Shown one piece after another: positions 1 to 5,028 of a stretch of 5,119 bases of DNA. A program made the position numbers and the translations under genes. The notes under the pieces are model-generated. The model was not told where the DNA came from, did not search any database, and saw only the letters and a program-made list of their open reading frames with translations. The stretch is from the NCBI GenBank assembly GCA_012798155.1, contig JAAZNR010000052.1, positions 1-5,119 of the forward strand, written 5' to 3'. Position 1 is the stretch's first letter; each line of letters begins with the position of its first letter. This DNA comes from Thermogutta sp. Its GTDB lineage: Bacteria > Planctomycetota > Planctomycetia > Pirellulales > Thermoguttaceae.

Positions 1-109
1 CGACGGCCAGGATCACGACGGCCTGGAAGAGCGCCACGCCGGCGTAAACCACCCAGGCCCAAGGCGAGGCCGCGTCTCCGCCGAATTGTCGGATCAGCCA
101 GTCGGCCAT
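1..109 (-). CDS. nuoH: NADH-quinone oxidoreductase subunit H, N-terminal fragment (partial)
   Basis: Only the first 36 codons lie in the window; the gene runs off the left edge. The fragment starts MADWLIRQFGG, followed by a hydrophobic stretch from about residue 17 (WAWVVYAGVALFQAVVILAV) that looks like the first transmembrane helix. The ATG at 107-109 has a GGAG (114-117, read on the minus strand) four bases upstream, which supports this start. It lies 128 bases after nuoD in the same direction. NuoH is the membrane subunit that contacts the peripheral arm and forms part of the quinone chamber, and it commonly follows nuoD when nuoEFG are absent from that position. The identity rests mainly on position and the membrane-like N-terminus, since the diagnostic loops of NuoH are outside the window. 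Another membrane subunit such as NuoJ or NuoK is a less likely alternative. Confidence 0.62.
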   Translation of the reverse strand, partial: MADWLIRQFGGDAASPWAWVVYAGVALFQAVVILAV

Positions 110-165
110 CTTTCTCCGCCTCTCATATCCGCCCTGTCGATCTAGCCAAATTTCCCATCAGGGAG

Positions 166-235
166 CGAATCGGCCCGCCGCCGACCGCCGCCGATTTCGT
201 TCGTGGTCGCGTGTGCCGCCGCGGCGGGCGGCGGC
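166..235 (-). other. Two GC-rich stem-loops between nuoD and nuoH
   Basis: The nuoD-nuoH spacer (110-237) holds no gene but two inverted repeats. One has eight-base all-GC arms at 215-222 and 228-235 with a five-base loop, starting two bases after the nuoD stop. The other pairs 166-174 with 190-199, with one bulged base and a 15-base loop. Neither is followed by a T-run on the minus strand, so they do not look like an intrinsic terminator of the usual kind. They could partly attenuate transcription into nuoH or protect mRNA ends. The structure is seen in the sequence; the role is a guess. Confidence 0.45.
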
Positions 236-237
236 GA

Positions 238-1440
238 TCAGCGATCCACCTCGCCCAGCACGATGTCCAGCGAGCCTACGACGGCGGGCACGTCCGCGAT
301 CAGGCAATTCCGGCACATCTGCCGCAGCGCGGACAAATTGCAGAAGCTGCCGCTCCTCGCCCGGGCACGCCAAGGCACGGCCTCGCCCTGGCCGACCACC
401 AGAAAACCCATCTGTCCCTTGGGGCACTCGGTCTCCAGATAGACCTCGCCGGGTGGAAGTTTGTCGGTCAGCTTGATGGGCCGCCCGATATCGCCCTCCG
501 CCTTGCGATAGCGGTCGATCGCCTGCCGCACCAAGCGAATGGATTGGGCGACCTCCACCATGCGGACGAAAAAGCGGTGCCAGCAATCCCCCAACACGGC
601 CTCCCGCGGGACGTCCGGACAGGGCGGATTCTGCGGGTAACTCCCCTGCCGACAGACCGCCGTCTCGAAATCATAACCTTCGTACATCCGCGTGTAAAAG
701 GGATCGCCGTCGCGGCGGAGGTCCCAATCCACGCCGCTGCCTCGCAACACCGGACCCGTGCAACCGTAGTCCAACGCCTCTTCCGCCGAGAGCACGCCGA
801 CGCCGGCCGTCCGCTTGATGAAGACGGCGTTCGTGGAAAGGAGGTCGTGCAGGTCGTCGATCACGGGATCGAATTGATCGAGAAAGGCCTCGCATTCCTC
901 GAGCCAACCCGGCGGCAGGTCGGCCATCAGGCCGCCGATCGTGATGTAGCTGTAGGTCAGCCGCGCCCCGCAAACCGCCTCGAAGAGATTCAGAATCTTC
1001 TCGCGCTCGCGGAAGCAATACATGAAGGGCGTGAAGCTGCCCAGGTCCAGGCCGTAGGTCCCCGCGGCGACCAAGTGGCTGGCGATACGTCCCAACTCCG
1101 CGATCAGCACGCGGAGGTGCCGGGCCTTTTCCGTCACCTCCAACCCCAACAACTTCTCGACCGCCAGGGACCAGCCGAGATTCATGTTCATGCCCGCCAG
1201 ATAGTCCATCCGGTCGGTGTAGGGAATCCACTGCCGGGCGGTGACGTTCTCGCCGATCTTTTCGGCGCAGCGATGGAGATACCCGATGTGCGGCACGGCG
1301 TCCAGCACTAGCTCGCCGTCGGTACGCAGCACGACGCGCAACACGCCGTGCGTGCTGGGGTGCTGCGGCCCCATGTTGATCAGCAGTTCTTCCGTCCGCA
1401 CCTCTCCGGCGGCGGCCAAGGATTCCCGATCTTCCGACAT
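238..1440 (-). CDS. nuoD: NADH-quinone oxidoreductase subunit D (49 kDa subunit)
   Basis: A complete 400-residue protein of normal length for stand-alone NuoD, ending in the family's typical LDIVLGEVDR. NuoD is the peripheral-arm subunit of complex I that, with NuoB, forms the quinone-reduction site. Visible landmarks are GPQHPSTHGVLR at residues 24-35, whose His31 matches the quinone-pocket histidine, and TDRMDY at 75-80, whose Tyr80 matches the conserved headgroup-binding tyrosine. The 49 kDa signature appears as YLHRCAEKIGE at 54-64; its usual Gly or Ala after HR is Cys57 here. The ATG at 1438-1440 was chosen because the conserved fold starts about 20 residues later. A TTG at 1495-1497 would add 19 unconserved residues. 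No strong ribosome binding site precedes either start. It follows nuoC by 87 bases and precedes the putative nuoH. The C-terminal part is rich in cysteine (367, 376, 379). Family assignment is secure; the exact start is less so. Confidence 0.96.
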   Translation of the reverse strand: MSEDRESLAAAGEVRTEELLINMGPQHPSTHGVLRVVLRTDGELVLDAVPHIGYLHRCAEKIGENVTARQWIPYTDRMDYLAGMNMNLGWSLAVEKLLGLEVTEKARHLRVLIAELGRIASHLVAAGTYGLDLGSFTPFMYCFREREKILNLFEAVCGARLTYSYITIGGLMADLPPGWLEECEAFLDQFDPVIDDLHDLLSTNAVFIKRTAGVGVLSAEEALDYGCTGPVLRGSGVDWDLRRDGDPFYTRMYEGYDFETAVCRQGSYPQNPPCPDVPREAVLGDCWHRFFVRMVEVAQSIRLVRQAIDRYRKAEGDIGRPIKLTDKLPPGEVYLETECPKGQMGFLVVGQGEAVPWRARARSGSFCNLSALRQMCRNCLIADVPAVVGSLDIVLGEVDR

Positions 1441-1527
1441 GGTTTCCCGAGTGGTTCTTATGAGGGGGGCCGGCCGATCGTCGGCCTTGCGGATCAAATG
1501 CGGGTCAAAACGACCGGCCGCCGGTTG

Positions 1528-2058
1528 CTATCGAACTCGAATACCGTGGTACTCCTTGGGCATCTGGTAATCCTTCCGCAGGGGGTGTCCCTCCCAATCC
1601 TCCGGGCACAAGATGCGCCGCAAGTCGGGATGGCCCGTGAACTCCACACCCGACAGGTCGTAAACCTCCCGCTCGTGCCAGTCGGCCGCCTTCCAAACCC
1701 CCGTCACGCTGGGGACCCGCGGCAATCGGCCGGGGACCTCGTCCTGCCATCGCGGCAGCATCACCTTCAGGACCAACCAGGCACGGTGGGTGAGGCTGGA
1801 AAGGTGATACAGCAGCTCCATGTGCGGCTGCCACGGGGTCTTGGCCGCCTTTTTCGGATCGGTTTGCAGGTAATCCACCGCCGTGATGCAGTTCAGCATC
1901 TCGAAGCGCAAGTCCGCCTCGTCGCGGAGGAAGCGGCAGACGTCGGGCAGCGCGGAGGCCGAGACCACGATCGCCTCGTCTCCGCCGGGCGATTGCACGC
2001 CCTCGACGGCCTCGCCGAATCGGGCCTTCAACCGTTCAAAAATCTCAGCGGTTTCCAC
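1528..2058 (-). CDS. nuoC: NADH-quinone oxidoreductase subunit C (30 kDa subunit)
   Basis: A 176-residue protein, normal length for stand-alone NuoC and not fused to NuoD as it is in Escherichia coli. NuoC is a structural peripheral-arm subunit that packs against NuoD and NuoI and carries no cofactor. The family signature is plain at residues 129-134 (EREVYD), continuing through GVEFTGHPDLRRIL (137-150) to DWEGHPLRKDY (154-164), the standard C-terminal block. The start is a GTG at 2056-2058 because an ideal Shine-Dalgarno sits just upstream at 2061-2068. A TTG at 2086-2088 would add ten residues and bury that site inside the coding region. The gene follows nuoA by 75 bases, where nuoB would normally lie, and precedes nuoD by 87 bases. 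The insertion DPKKAAKTPWQPHM before the second strand is a modest lineage feature. The domain is otherwise canonical. Confidence 0.96.
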   Translation of the reverse strand: METAEIFERLKARFGEAVEGVQSPGGDEAIVVSASALPDVCRFLRDEADLRFEMLNCITAVDYLQTDPKKAAKTPWQPHMELLYHLSSLTHRAWLVLKVMLPRWQDEVPGRLPRVPSVTGVWKAADWHEREVYDLSGVEFTGHPDLRRILCPEDWEGHPLRKDYQMPKEYHGIRVR

Positions 2059-2060
2059 GA

Positions 2061-2068
2061 CACCTCCT
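2061..2068 (-). promoter_or_regulatory. Ribosome binding site deciding the nuoC start
   Basis: Read on the minus strand this is AGGAGGTG, a full match to the 16S anti-Shine-Dalgarno. It lies two bases before the GTG at 2058, or four counting from AGGAGG. The spacing is slightly short but the match is perfect, so it selects the GTG start over the upstream in-frame TTG. Confidence 0.75.
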
Positions 2069-2133
2069 CTTGCACGAGGCCCCGGCAAGGCCGGGCGAAC
2101 CTCATGCCGATGCCGTCGGCGGAGGCCTCTCGG

Positions 2134-2820
2134 CTAATCCCCGCCCCCGCCTTGCGGCGGCGTACGAATCCAGTTCAAATCTCCCCGGTACCAAACATAC
2201 ACAAAGCCCACCATGAGGATGCCGAAAAAGACGGCGATATCCAACATGGCCAGCCGCGCCAGTCGTCGGCCGAATGCGGGAACATCTCCTGCCGAAGAAA
2301 GCGAGTCGGCTTCGCGGCCGGGCCGGGCGGTTCCGTGGATGGGCCCTGCGGACTGGAACGCCGTGCTCCGCACGGGAACGGGGCCAGGTGGGCCGTCCGT
2401 CGCAACGGTCGCCGCCTTGCCCCTCGCGTCGGTTGGGGCCGATGCGACGCCGGGCCGCCCGCCCGGCGATGATTCCAGCGCCCGCCCCAAACCCAGTTCT
2501 TCCAGTCGCACCGCCTGGGCATCCGCCGGCAAACGGGGATCGCTGAGCTGCACGGCCTTCCCGAACACCGTCGCCCAGGGAAAGAAAAACGCCACTTCCA
2601 CGTCGAAAATCAGAAATACCAGGGCAACGACGTAGAAGCGAAGATCGAACTGCACGTCCGCCGTGCCGAGCGACGGCTCGCCGCACTCGTAGATATCGCC
2701 TTTGACGGGGGTAGGGTTGTTGGGGCGGAGCAACCGACCGATCAAAAGACCGCCCAGCACGACCGCCACGGCCGCGCCGAGGAACAGCAGCAGGTATCCG
2801 ACCAGCAGAACCGGCGACAT
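2134..2820 (-). CDS. nuoA: NADH-quinone oxidoreductase subunit A with a long TM2-TM3 loop
   Basis: NuoA (ND3 homologue) is a three-helix membrane subunit of complex I at the junction of membrane and peripheral arms. The protein is 228 residues, against about 120-150 for most homologues. TM1 is about residues 3-28. The conserved loop contains YECGEP at 44-49, whose Cys46 matches the ND3 loop cysteine. TM2 covers about 60-84 and starts with the hallmark QFDLRFYVVAL (57-67), followed by FDVEVAFFFPW (72-82). TM3 is about 189-211 and ends VYVWYRGDLNW. The extra length is a low-complexity linker at about 88-186, rich in Ala, Gly, Pro and Ser. Frame and family signals persist on both sides, so it is not a frameshift. 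The ATG at 2818-2820 was chosen; a TTG at 2827-2829 would add three residues. GGAG lies 12 bases before the ATG and only three before the TTG, so the start is not settled. It heads the nuoA-nuoC-nuoD-nuoH block. Confidence 0.94.
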   Translation of the reverse strand: MSPVLLVGYLLLFLGAAVAVVLGGLLIGRLLRPNNPTPVKGDIYECGEPSLGTADVQFDLRFYVVALVFLIFDVEVAFFFPWATVFGKAVQLSDPRLPADAQAVRLEELGLGRALESSPGGRPGVASAPTDARGKAATVATDGPPGPVPVRSTAFQSAGPIHGTARPGREADSLSSAGDVPAFGRRLARLAMLDIAVFFGILMVGFVYVWYRGDLNWIRTPPQGGGGD

Positions 2821-2880
2821 GCGAGCCAATCACTCCGGGAGCGGTTACGAAATTCGCCACCCTGGCCACCGAAAAATCCC

Positions 2881-2908
2881 ATTGTAGGCCATGCACCGGG
2901 GGATGCAA
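2881..2908 (-). promoter_or_regulatory. Candidate promoter for the nuoA-C-D-H block
   Basis: On the minus strand a TACAAT (2881-2886) resembles a sigma-70 -10 box. It has TTGCAT (2903-2908) 16 bases upstream, matching only three of six -35 positions. Transcription would start near 2874, giving a leader of about 55 bases before nuoA. The location just upstream of the first gene of the block supports it, but the weak -35 keeps confidence low. Confidence 0.35.
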
Positions 2909-2976
2909 GTCCGCGGAACCGCGTGCCCCGCCAATCGGACGGCTCCGGAAGAGGGCTTGAGAATCACCCTAAGGGA

Positions 2977-3096
2977 GGGCAACGCCCTGCTTCATGGACG
3001 GCCACGCTAATGGAAGGTCGCGCTTCAACGCTTTAACGGAGAGCCATGCTTTGATGGAGGGCCACGCCCTGTTTAATGGAGGGACAGGCCCTGTCC
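2977..3096 (+). repeat. Degenerate tandem array of 22-bp and 16-bp units (array A)
   Basis: Units laid end to end read on the plus strand: 2977-2998 (22 bp), 2999-3014 (16 bp), 3015-3040 (diverged, 26 bp), 3041-3058 (18 bp), 3059-3080 (22 bp) and 3081-3096 (partial). The core is GGGCCAYG then TTRATGGA, with or without CCCTGT between the halves; the 22-bp unit is therefore the 16-bp unit plus that hexamer. Full units carry the short inverted repeat GGGC-N3-GCCC. The last one ends in a perfect seven-base inverted repeat, GGACAGG and CCTGTCC around one base (3082-3096). The same family occurs in opposite orientation at 4765-4888. The array lies between nuoA and the DUF2203 gene. Unit lengths are not multiples of three, so it is not coding. 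Confidence 0.8.
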
Positions 3097-3123
3097 GCCA
3101 CAAACGGGAACCTATCGAACGAC

Positions 3124-3143
3124 GGACGCGACGGAGCGCGTCC
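3124..3143. other. Seven-base-pair GC stem-loop in the intergenic region
   Basis: GGACGCG (3124-3130) pairs with CGCGTCC (3137-3143) around a six-base loop. It sits between repeat array A and the duplicated 94-bp repeat. On either strand there is no following T-run. It may be one more building block of the repeat mosaic, or it may stabilise an mRNA 3' end of the nuoI-DUF2203 unit. The structure is visible; the role is unknown. Confidence 0.4.
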
Positions 3144-3171
3144 CTCCCCATGTTCCAAAGTTCGATTCGGC

Positions 3172-3265
3172 AGCGCGAGCCAACAGCGTCAGCCGGCGGT
3201 GGACGCGGCGGCAATACGGGCATCTGGGGGCTGCGCTACGCTACGACCCCAGCCACCCGGCCGGG
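3172..3265. repeat. 94-bp intergenic direct repeat, copy 1
   Basis: This 94-base stretch recurs at 3291-3384 with a single difference (C at 3190, G at 3309) and a period of 119 bases. The 25 bases between the copies (3266-3290) are unrelated. Internally it has the arms CTGGGG (3224-3229) and CCCCAG (3247-3252) around 17 bases, and it ends near the 10-base palindrome CCCGGCCGGG. It lies in the gene-free stretch downstream of the DUF2203 gene. Open frames crossing it on the plus strand are by-products of GC-rich DNA. Its near identity points to recent duplication or to a family of dispersed intergenic elements. Confidence 0.88.
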
Positions 3266-3290
3266 GAAAGCTCGTGCTGCATAACGCGCG

Positions 3291-3384
3291 AGCGCGAGCC
3301 AACAGCGTGAGCCGGCGGTGGACGCGGCGGCAATACGGGCATCTGGGGGCTGCGCTACGCTACGACCCCAGCCACCCGGCCGGG
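3291..3384. repeat. 94-bp intergenic direct repeat, copy 2
   Basis: Second copy of the element at 3172-3265, 93 of 94 bases identical. It ends 22 bases before the DUF2203 stop codon (3407-3409), so transcripts leaving that gene would pass through both copies and their stem-loops. No T-run follows on the minus strand, so a classical intrinsic terminator is not shown. Confidence 0.88.
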
Positions 3385-3406
3385 ATCGCGGGGGCGTCCT
3401 GGGCGA

Positions 3407-3847
3407 CTACGAGCACTCCGGCAATTCCGAGACGGATCGCCGGCCGGCAAATCCGGCGTCCCGCTCATGCCAGAACAGGATTTCCGGTTCCCCCAGCCGC
3501 CAGCAGAGCCAAATCCGTCGTCCTTCCAACCGGGCCGGAAAATCCAAGACTCCTTCCCGGATGTTTTTCACCTCCGCGCCCAACCCGACGATTTCTCGGA
3601 CGTACTCCTGCAATCGCAGCATGTCCTCTTCCACGGACCGTTCCATGGCGGCGACCTCTCCCCGATAGAGAGGGTGCCGCTCCCGCGCGCCGCGATTCAA
3701 TTCCACCAGGCGTTCTTTCCGCAGGCAAACGTCCTCGGCCAAGGCGGTCATGCGCTCCACGATCGGCCGGACCTCGACCAAGACCGCATTGGCTTCCCCC
3801 ACGGAAAACCACGCGCCTTCATCGGTGACGGAATCTTCGCGGTTCAT
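3407..3847 (-). CDS. DUF2203 family protein of unknown function
   Basis: A 146-residue soluble protein with no signal peptide or membrane segment. It matches what I know of the DUF2203 family. FSVGEANAVLVEVRPIVERM (14-33) is the N-terminal block with its EAN motif. A long charged helical region follows (about 34-98), likely coiled coil. The C-terminal block DFPARLEGRR (102-111), WLCWRLGEPE (113-122) and FWHERDAGFAGR (125-136) is diagnostic. No enzymatic function is established for this family that I can name. The ATG at 3845-3847 fits the family's usual length. An upstream in-frame ATG near 3895 would add about 16 residues, and neither has a clear ribosome binding site. The heptamer ATTGATC occurs twice, 12 bases apart (3855-3861 and 3867-3873, plus strand), just upstream of the start. 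It follows nuoI by 95 bases in the same direction, so co-transcription with nuoI is likely, but a role in complex I is only suggested by position. Confidence 0.88.
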   Translation of the reverse strand: MNREDSVTDEGAWFSVGEANAVLVEVRPIVERMTALAEDVCLRKERLVELNRGARERHPLYRGEVAAMERSVEEDMLRLQEYVREIVGLGAEVKNIREGVLDFPARLEGRRIWLCWRLGEPEILFWHERDAGFAGRRSVSELPECS

Positions 3848-3942
3848 GGCACGGATTGATCCGGGAATTGATCGGGAGATGATACTGAGACGCATGTGCG
3901 ATACGGTCGCCGGCCGCCGCCCTGACACCCCGGCCGACGCGG

Positions 3943-4500
3943 TCACCCGCCGGGGCCTTCGTCCACAGGCTGGGTGACGGCCTTGGAAAGGGCTACCGCG
4001 GTCGGGTTCAGCGTATTCTTGCCCCAAGCCACCTCCAAGGGCAATCGCGCAAAATCGACTATGCAGCCGTCCCGAGAATAGCAGCTCAGATCGTAGGTGG
4101 AACCCATGAAGATGCAATCGACCGGGCAATTCTCGGTGCAATACGCACAGAACATGCACTTCGTGTAATCGATCACGAAGGAGGTTACCCGAAAACCCTT
4201 GCGGCCGGCTACGCGTTCCTTCGTGATGTAGATGCAGTCCACCGGGCAATCGCGGGCACAGCGGTCGCAGCCGATGCAAGAGGTCAGGTCGAAACGGTGA
4301 AAGCCGCGGTATCGCGGCGCGATGACCGCCGGCTTTTCCGGGTACTCATAGATGTGCGTGAAAGTTCCCCGCCGAGGACTGTACGTCGAAATCCACGTCC
4401 GCAATGTGACCCAAAGGGCTTCGCACGTCGTGACCACCGCCGAATAAACATTCCGCCACCAACCGGCGAAGCCGTGTGTCGCGTTTGCGATACCGTTCAT
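3943..4500 (-). CDS. nuoI: NADH-quinone oxidoreductase subunit I (8Fe ferredoxin subunit)
   Basis: A complete 185-residue NuoI, the peripheral-arm subunit that carries clusters N6a and N6b and passes electrons on to the NuoB cluster N2 next to the quinone site. Both 4Fe-4S motifs are intact: CIGCDRCARDCP at residues 75-86 (Cys75, 78, 81 and 85) and CMFCAYCTENCP at 115-126 (Cys115, 118, 121 and 125). The N-terminal amphipathic region (about 10-40, with TLRTWIS) fits the part that lies on the membrane. YSPRRGTFTHIYEYPEK (40-56) precedes the ferredoxin fold. The ATG at 4498-4500 was chosen for its GAGGA ribosome binding site and normal family length. The open frame continues upstream but that part has no NuoI character. 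The usual position of nuoI is right after nuoH; here it is the first gene of the visible locus, upstream of a DUF2203 gene and nuoA. Nothing suggests loss of function. Confidence 0.96.
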   Translation of the reverse strand: MNGIANATHGFAGWWRNVYSAVVTTCEALWVTLRTWISTYSPRRGTFTHIYEYPEKPAVIAPRYRGFHRFDLTSCIGCDRCARDCPVDCIYITKERVAGRKGFRVTSFVIDYTKCMFCAYCTENCPVDCIFMGSTYDLSCYSRDGCIVDFARLPLEVAWGKNTLNPTAVALSKAVTQPVDEGPGG

Positions 4501-4505
4501 AACAT

Positions 4506-4510
4506 TCCTC
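4506..4510 (-). promoter_or_regulatory. Ribosome binding site of nuoI
   Basis: Read on the minus strand this is GAGGA, five bases before the ATG at 4500. It supports that start over the in-frame codons further upstream. Confidence 0.7.
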
Positions 4511-4651
4511 GGGCGGCAAGCCGGAGATCCAAGGCGGAGGCCTCTCTCTTCCGCCATGCGATCCGTGAGCCGATCGGTGGGGTGGACCCCAATCGTGATC
4601 GCACCTCGGCCGGGGATCGCACCAAAAGCGGAGCGGCCAAAGCGTTCTGTA

Positions 4652-4679
4652 ATTATAAAGCCGTGCCGGCATCGGACAA
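4652..4679 (-). promoter_or_regulatory. Candidate sigma-70-type promoter for nuoI
   Basis: On the minus strand a perfect TATAAT (4652-4657) has TTGTCC (4674-4679) 16 bases upstream, matching four of six -35 positions. The surrounding DNA is GC-rich, which makes an AT-rich -10 stand out. Transcription would start near 4645, giving a leader of about 145 bases before nuoI with no recognised coding region. I saw no riboswitch I could name in that leader. Confidence 0.55.
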
Positions 4680-4764
4680 CGCGAACGCCCGTCGGTGCGT
4701 TTCCGGGGGGACGCGCCTCGCCGCGTCCGCCTTCGATACGTTCCCGTTGTAGTGATTTCGGCCA

Positions 4765-4888
4765 CGACAGGGCATGGCCCCGCGTTAACGTCGCCCTCGA
4801 TTGACGTAGTCCTCGATTAACGTGGCCCTGCATCAAACAGGGCATGGCCCTCCGTTAACCCGGCCCCGCATCAAACAGGGCGTGGCCC
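4765..4888 (-). repeat. Tandem array of 22-bp and 16-bp units (array B), inverted relative to array A
   Basis: Read on the minus strand, units run end to end: 4867-4888 (22 bp), 4851-4866 (16 bp), 4829-4850 (22 bp), 4813-4828 (16 bp), 4797-4812 (16 bp), 4781-4796 (16 bp) and 4765-4780 (partial 22 bp). The 22-bp unit is GGGCCAYG, CCCTGT, TTGATGSR; the 16-bp unit is GGGCCACG, TTAATCGA with variants. Several short units contain the palindrome GTTAAC. It is the same family as array A at 2977-3096 but in opposite orientation. It lies upstream of the nuoI promoter candidate, between divergent transcription units. Confidence 0.85.
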
Positions 4889-4982
4889 TCCGGAGCATTT
4901 CGTATTGCGATCCTTGGACGACGGCCGGCACCAATGCCACGGGCTTCGTCAAGTTCGTCGCCCCGGCACATAATACACCGTT

Positions 4983-5002
4983 TGTGTCGCGTTCTTGACA
5001 CA
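4983..5002. promoter_or_regulatory. Inverted repeat overlapping the rightward -35 box (possible operator)
   Basis: TGTGTC (4983-4988) and GACACA (4997-5002) form six-base inverted arms around eight bases. The right arm overlaps the TTGACA -35 box at 4995-5000, a placement typical of a repressor site. The symmetry is visible, but it is short enough to arise by chance. Confidence 0.35.
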
Positions 5003-5022
5003 CGCCTGAAAATGCGTATAGT
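4995..5022 (+). promoter_or_regulatory. Strong sigma-70-type promoter pointing rightward
   Basis: A perfect -35 box TTGACA (4995-5000) and a -10 box TATAGT (5017-5022, five of six matches) are separated by 16 bases. Transcription would start near 5029 and leave the window to the right, divergent from nuoI. This is the best promoter in the window. The gene it serves is not identifiable from the 90 bases that follow. Confidence 0.68.
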
Positions 5023-5028
5023 TAATGT

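Noticed and set aside
211..1311. Long plus-strand open frame of 366 codons opposite nuoD
   Set aside because: It is antisense to a clearly conserved nuoD and has no recognisable family features. Long antisense frames are expected in GC-rich coding DNA.
2059..2133. A hidden or overlapping nuoB
   Set aside because: The spacer is far too short for a gene of about 160 codons, and no frame in the window shows the NuoB cysteine pattern.
1348..2472. Plus-strand open frame of 374 codons across nuoD, nuoC and nuoA
   Set aside because: It runs antisense through three well-supported genes and their spacers and shows no domain of its own.
2977..3096. CRISPR array
   Set aside because: Units are directly adjacent and diverged, with no unique spacers of constant length and no cas genes.
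3224..3252. Intrinsic terminator for the nuoI-DUF2203 unit
   Set aside because: A stem is present but has a 17-base loop and no T-run on the minus strand, so a terminator call is not supported.
3172..3384. Insertion sequence or its remnant
   Set aside because: The 94-bp copies have no terminal inverted repeats at their ends, no transposase fragment and no visible target-site duplication.
3076..3828. Plus-strand open frame of 250 codons across the repeats and the DUF2203 gene
   Set aside because: It is made of repeat sequence and DUF2203 antisense. The apparent internal peptide repeat only reflects the duplicated 94-bp DNA element.
4501..4845. N-terminal extension of nuoI to an upstream start
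   Set aside because: The extra 115 residues have no NuoI character, run into repeat array B and ignore the good ribosome binding site before the ATG at 4500.
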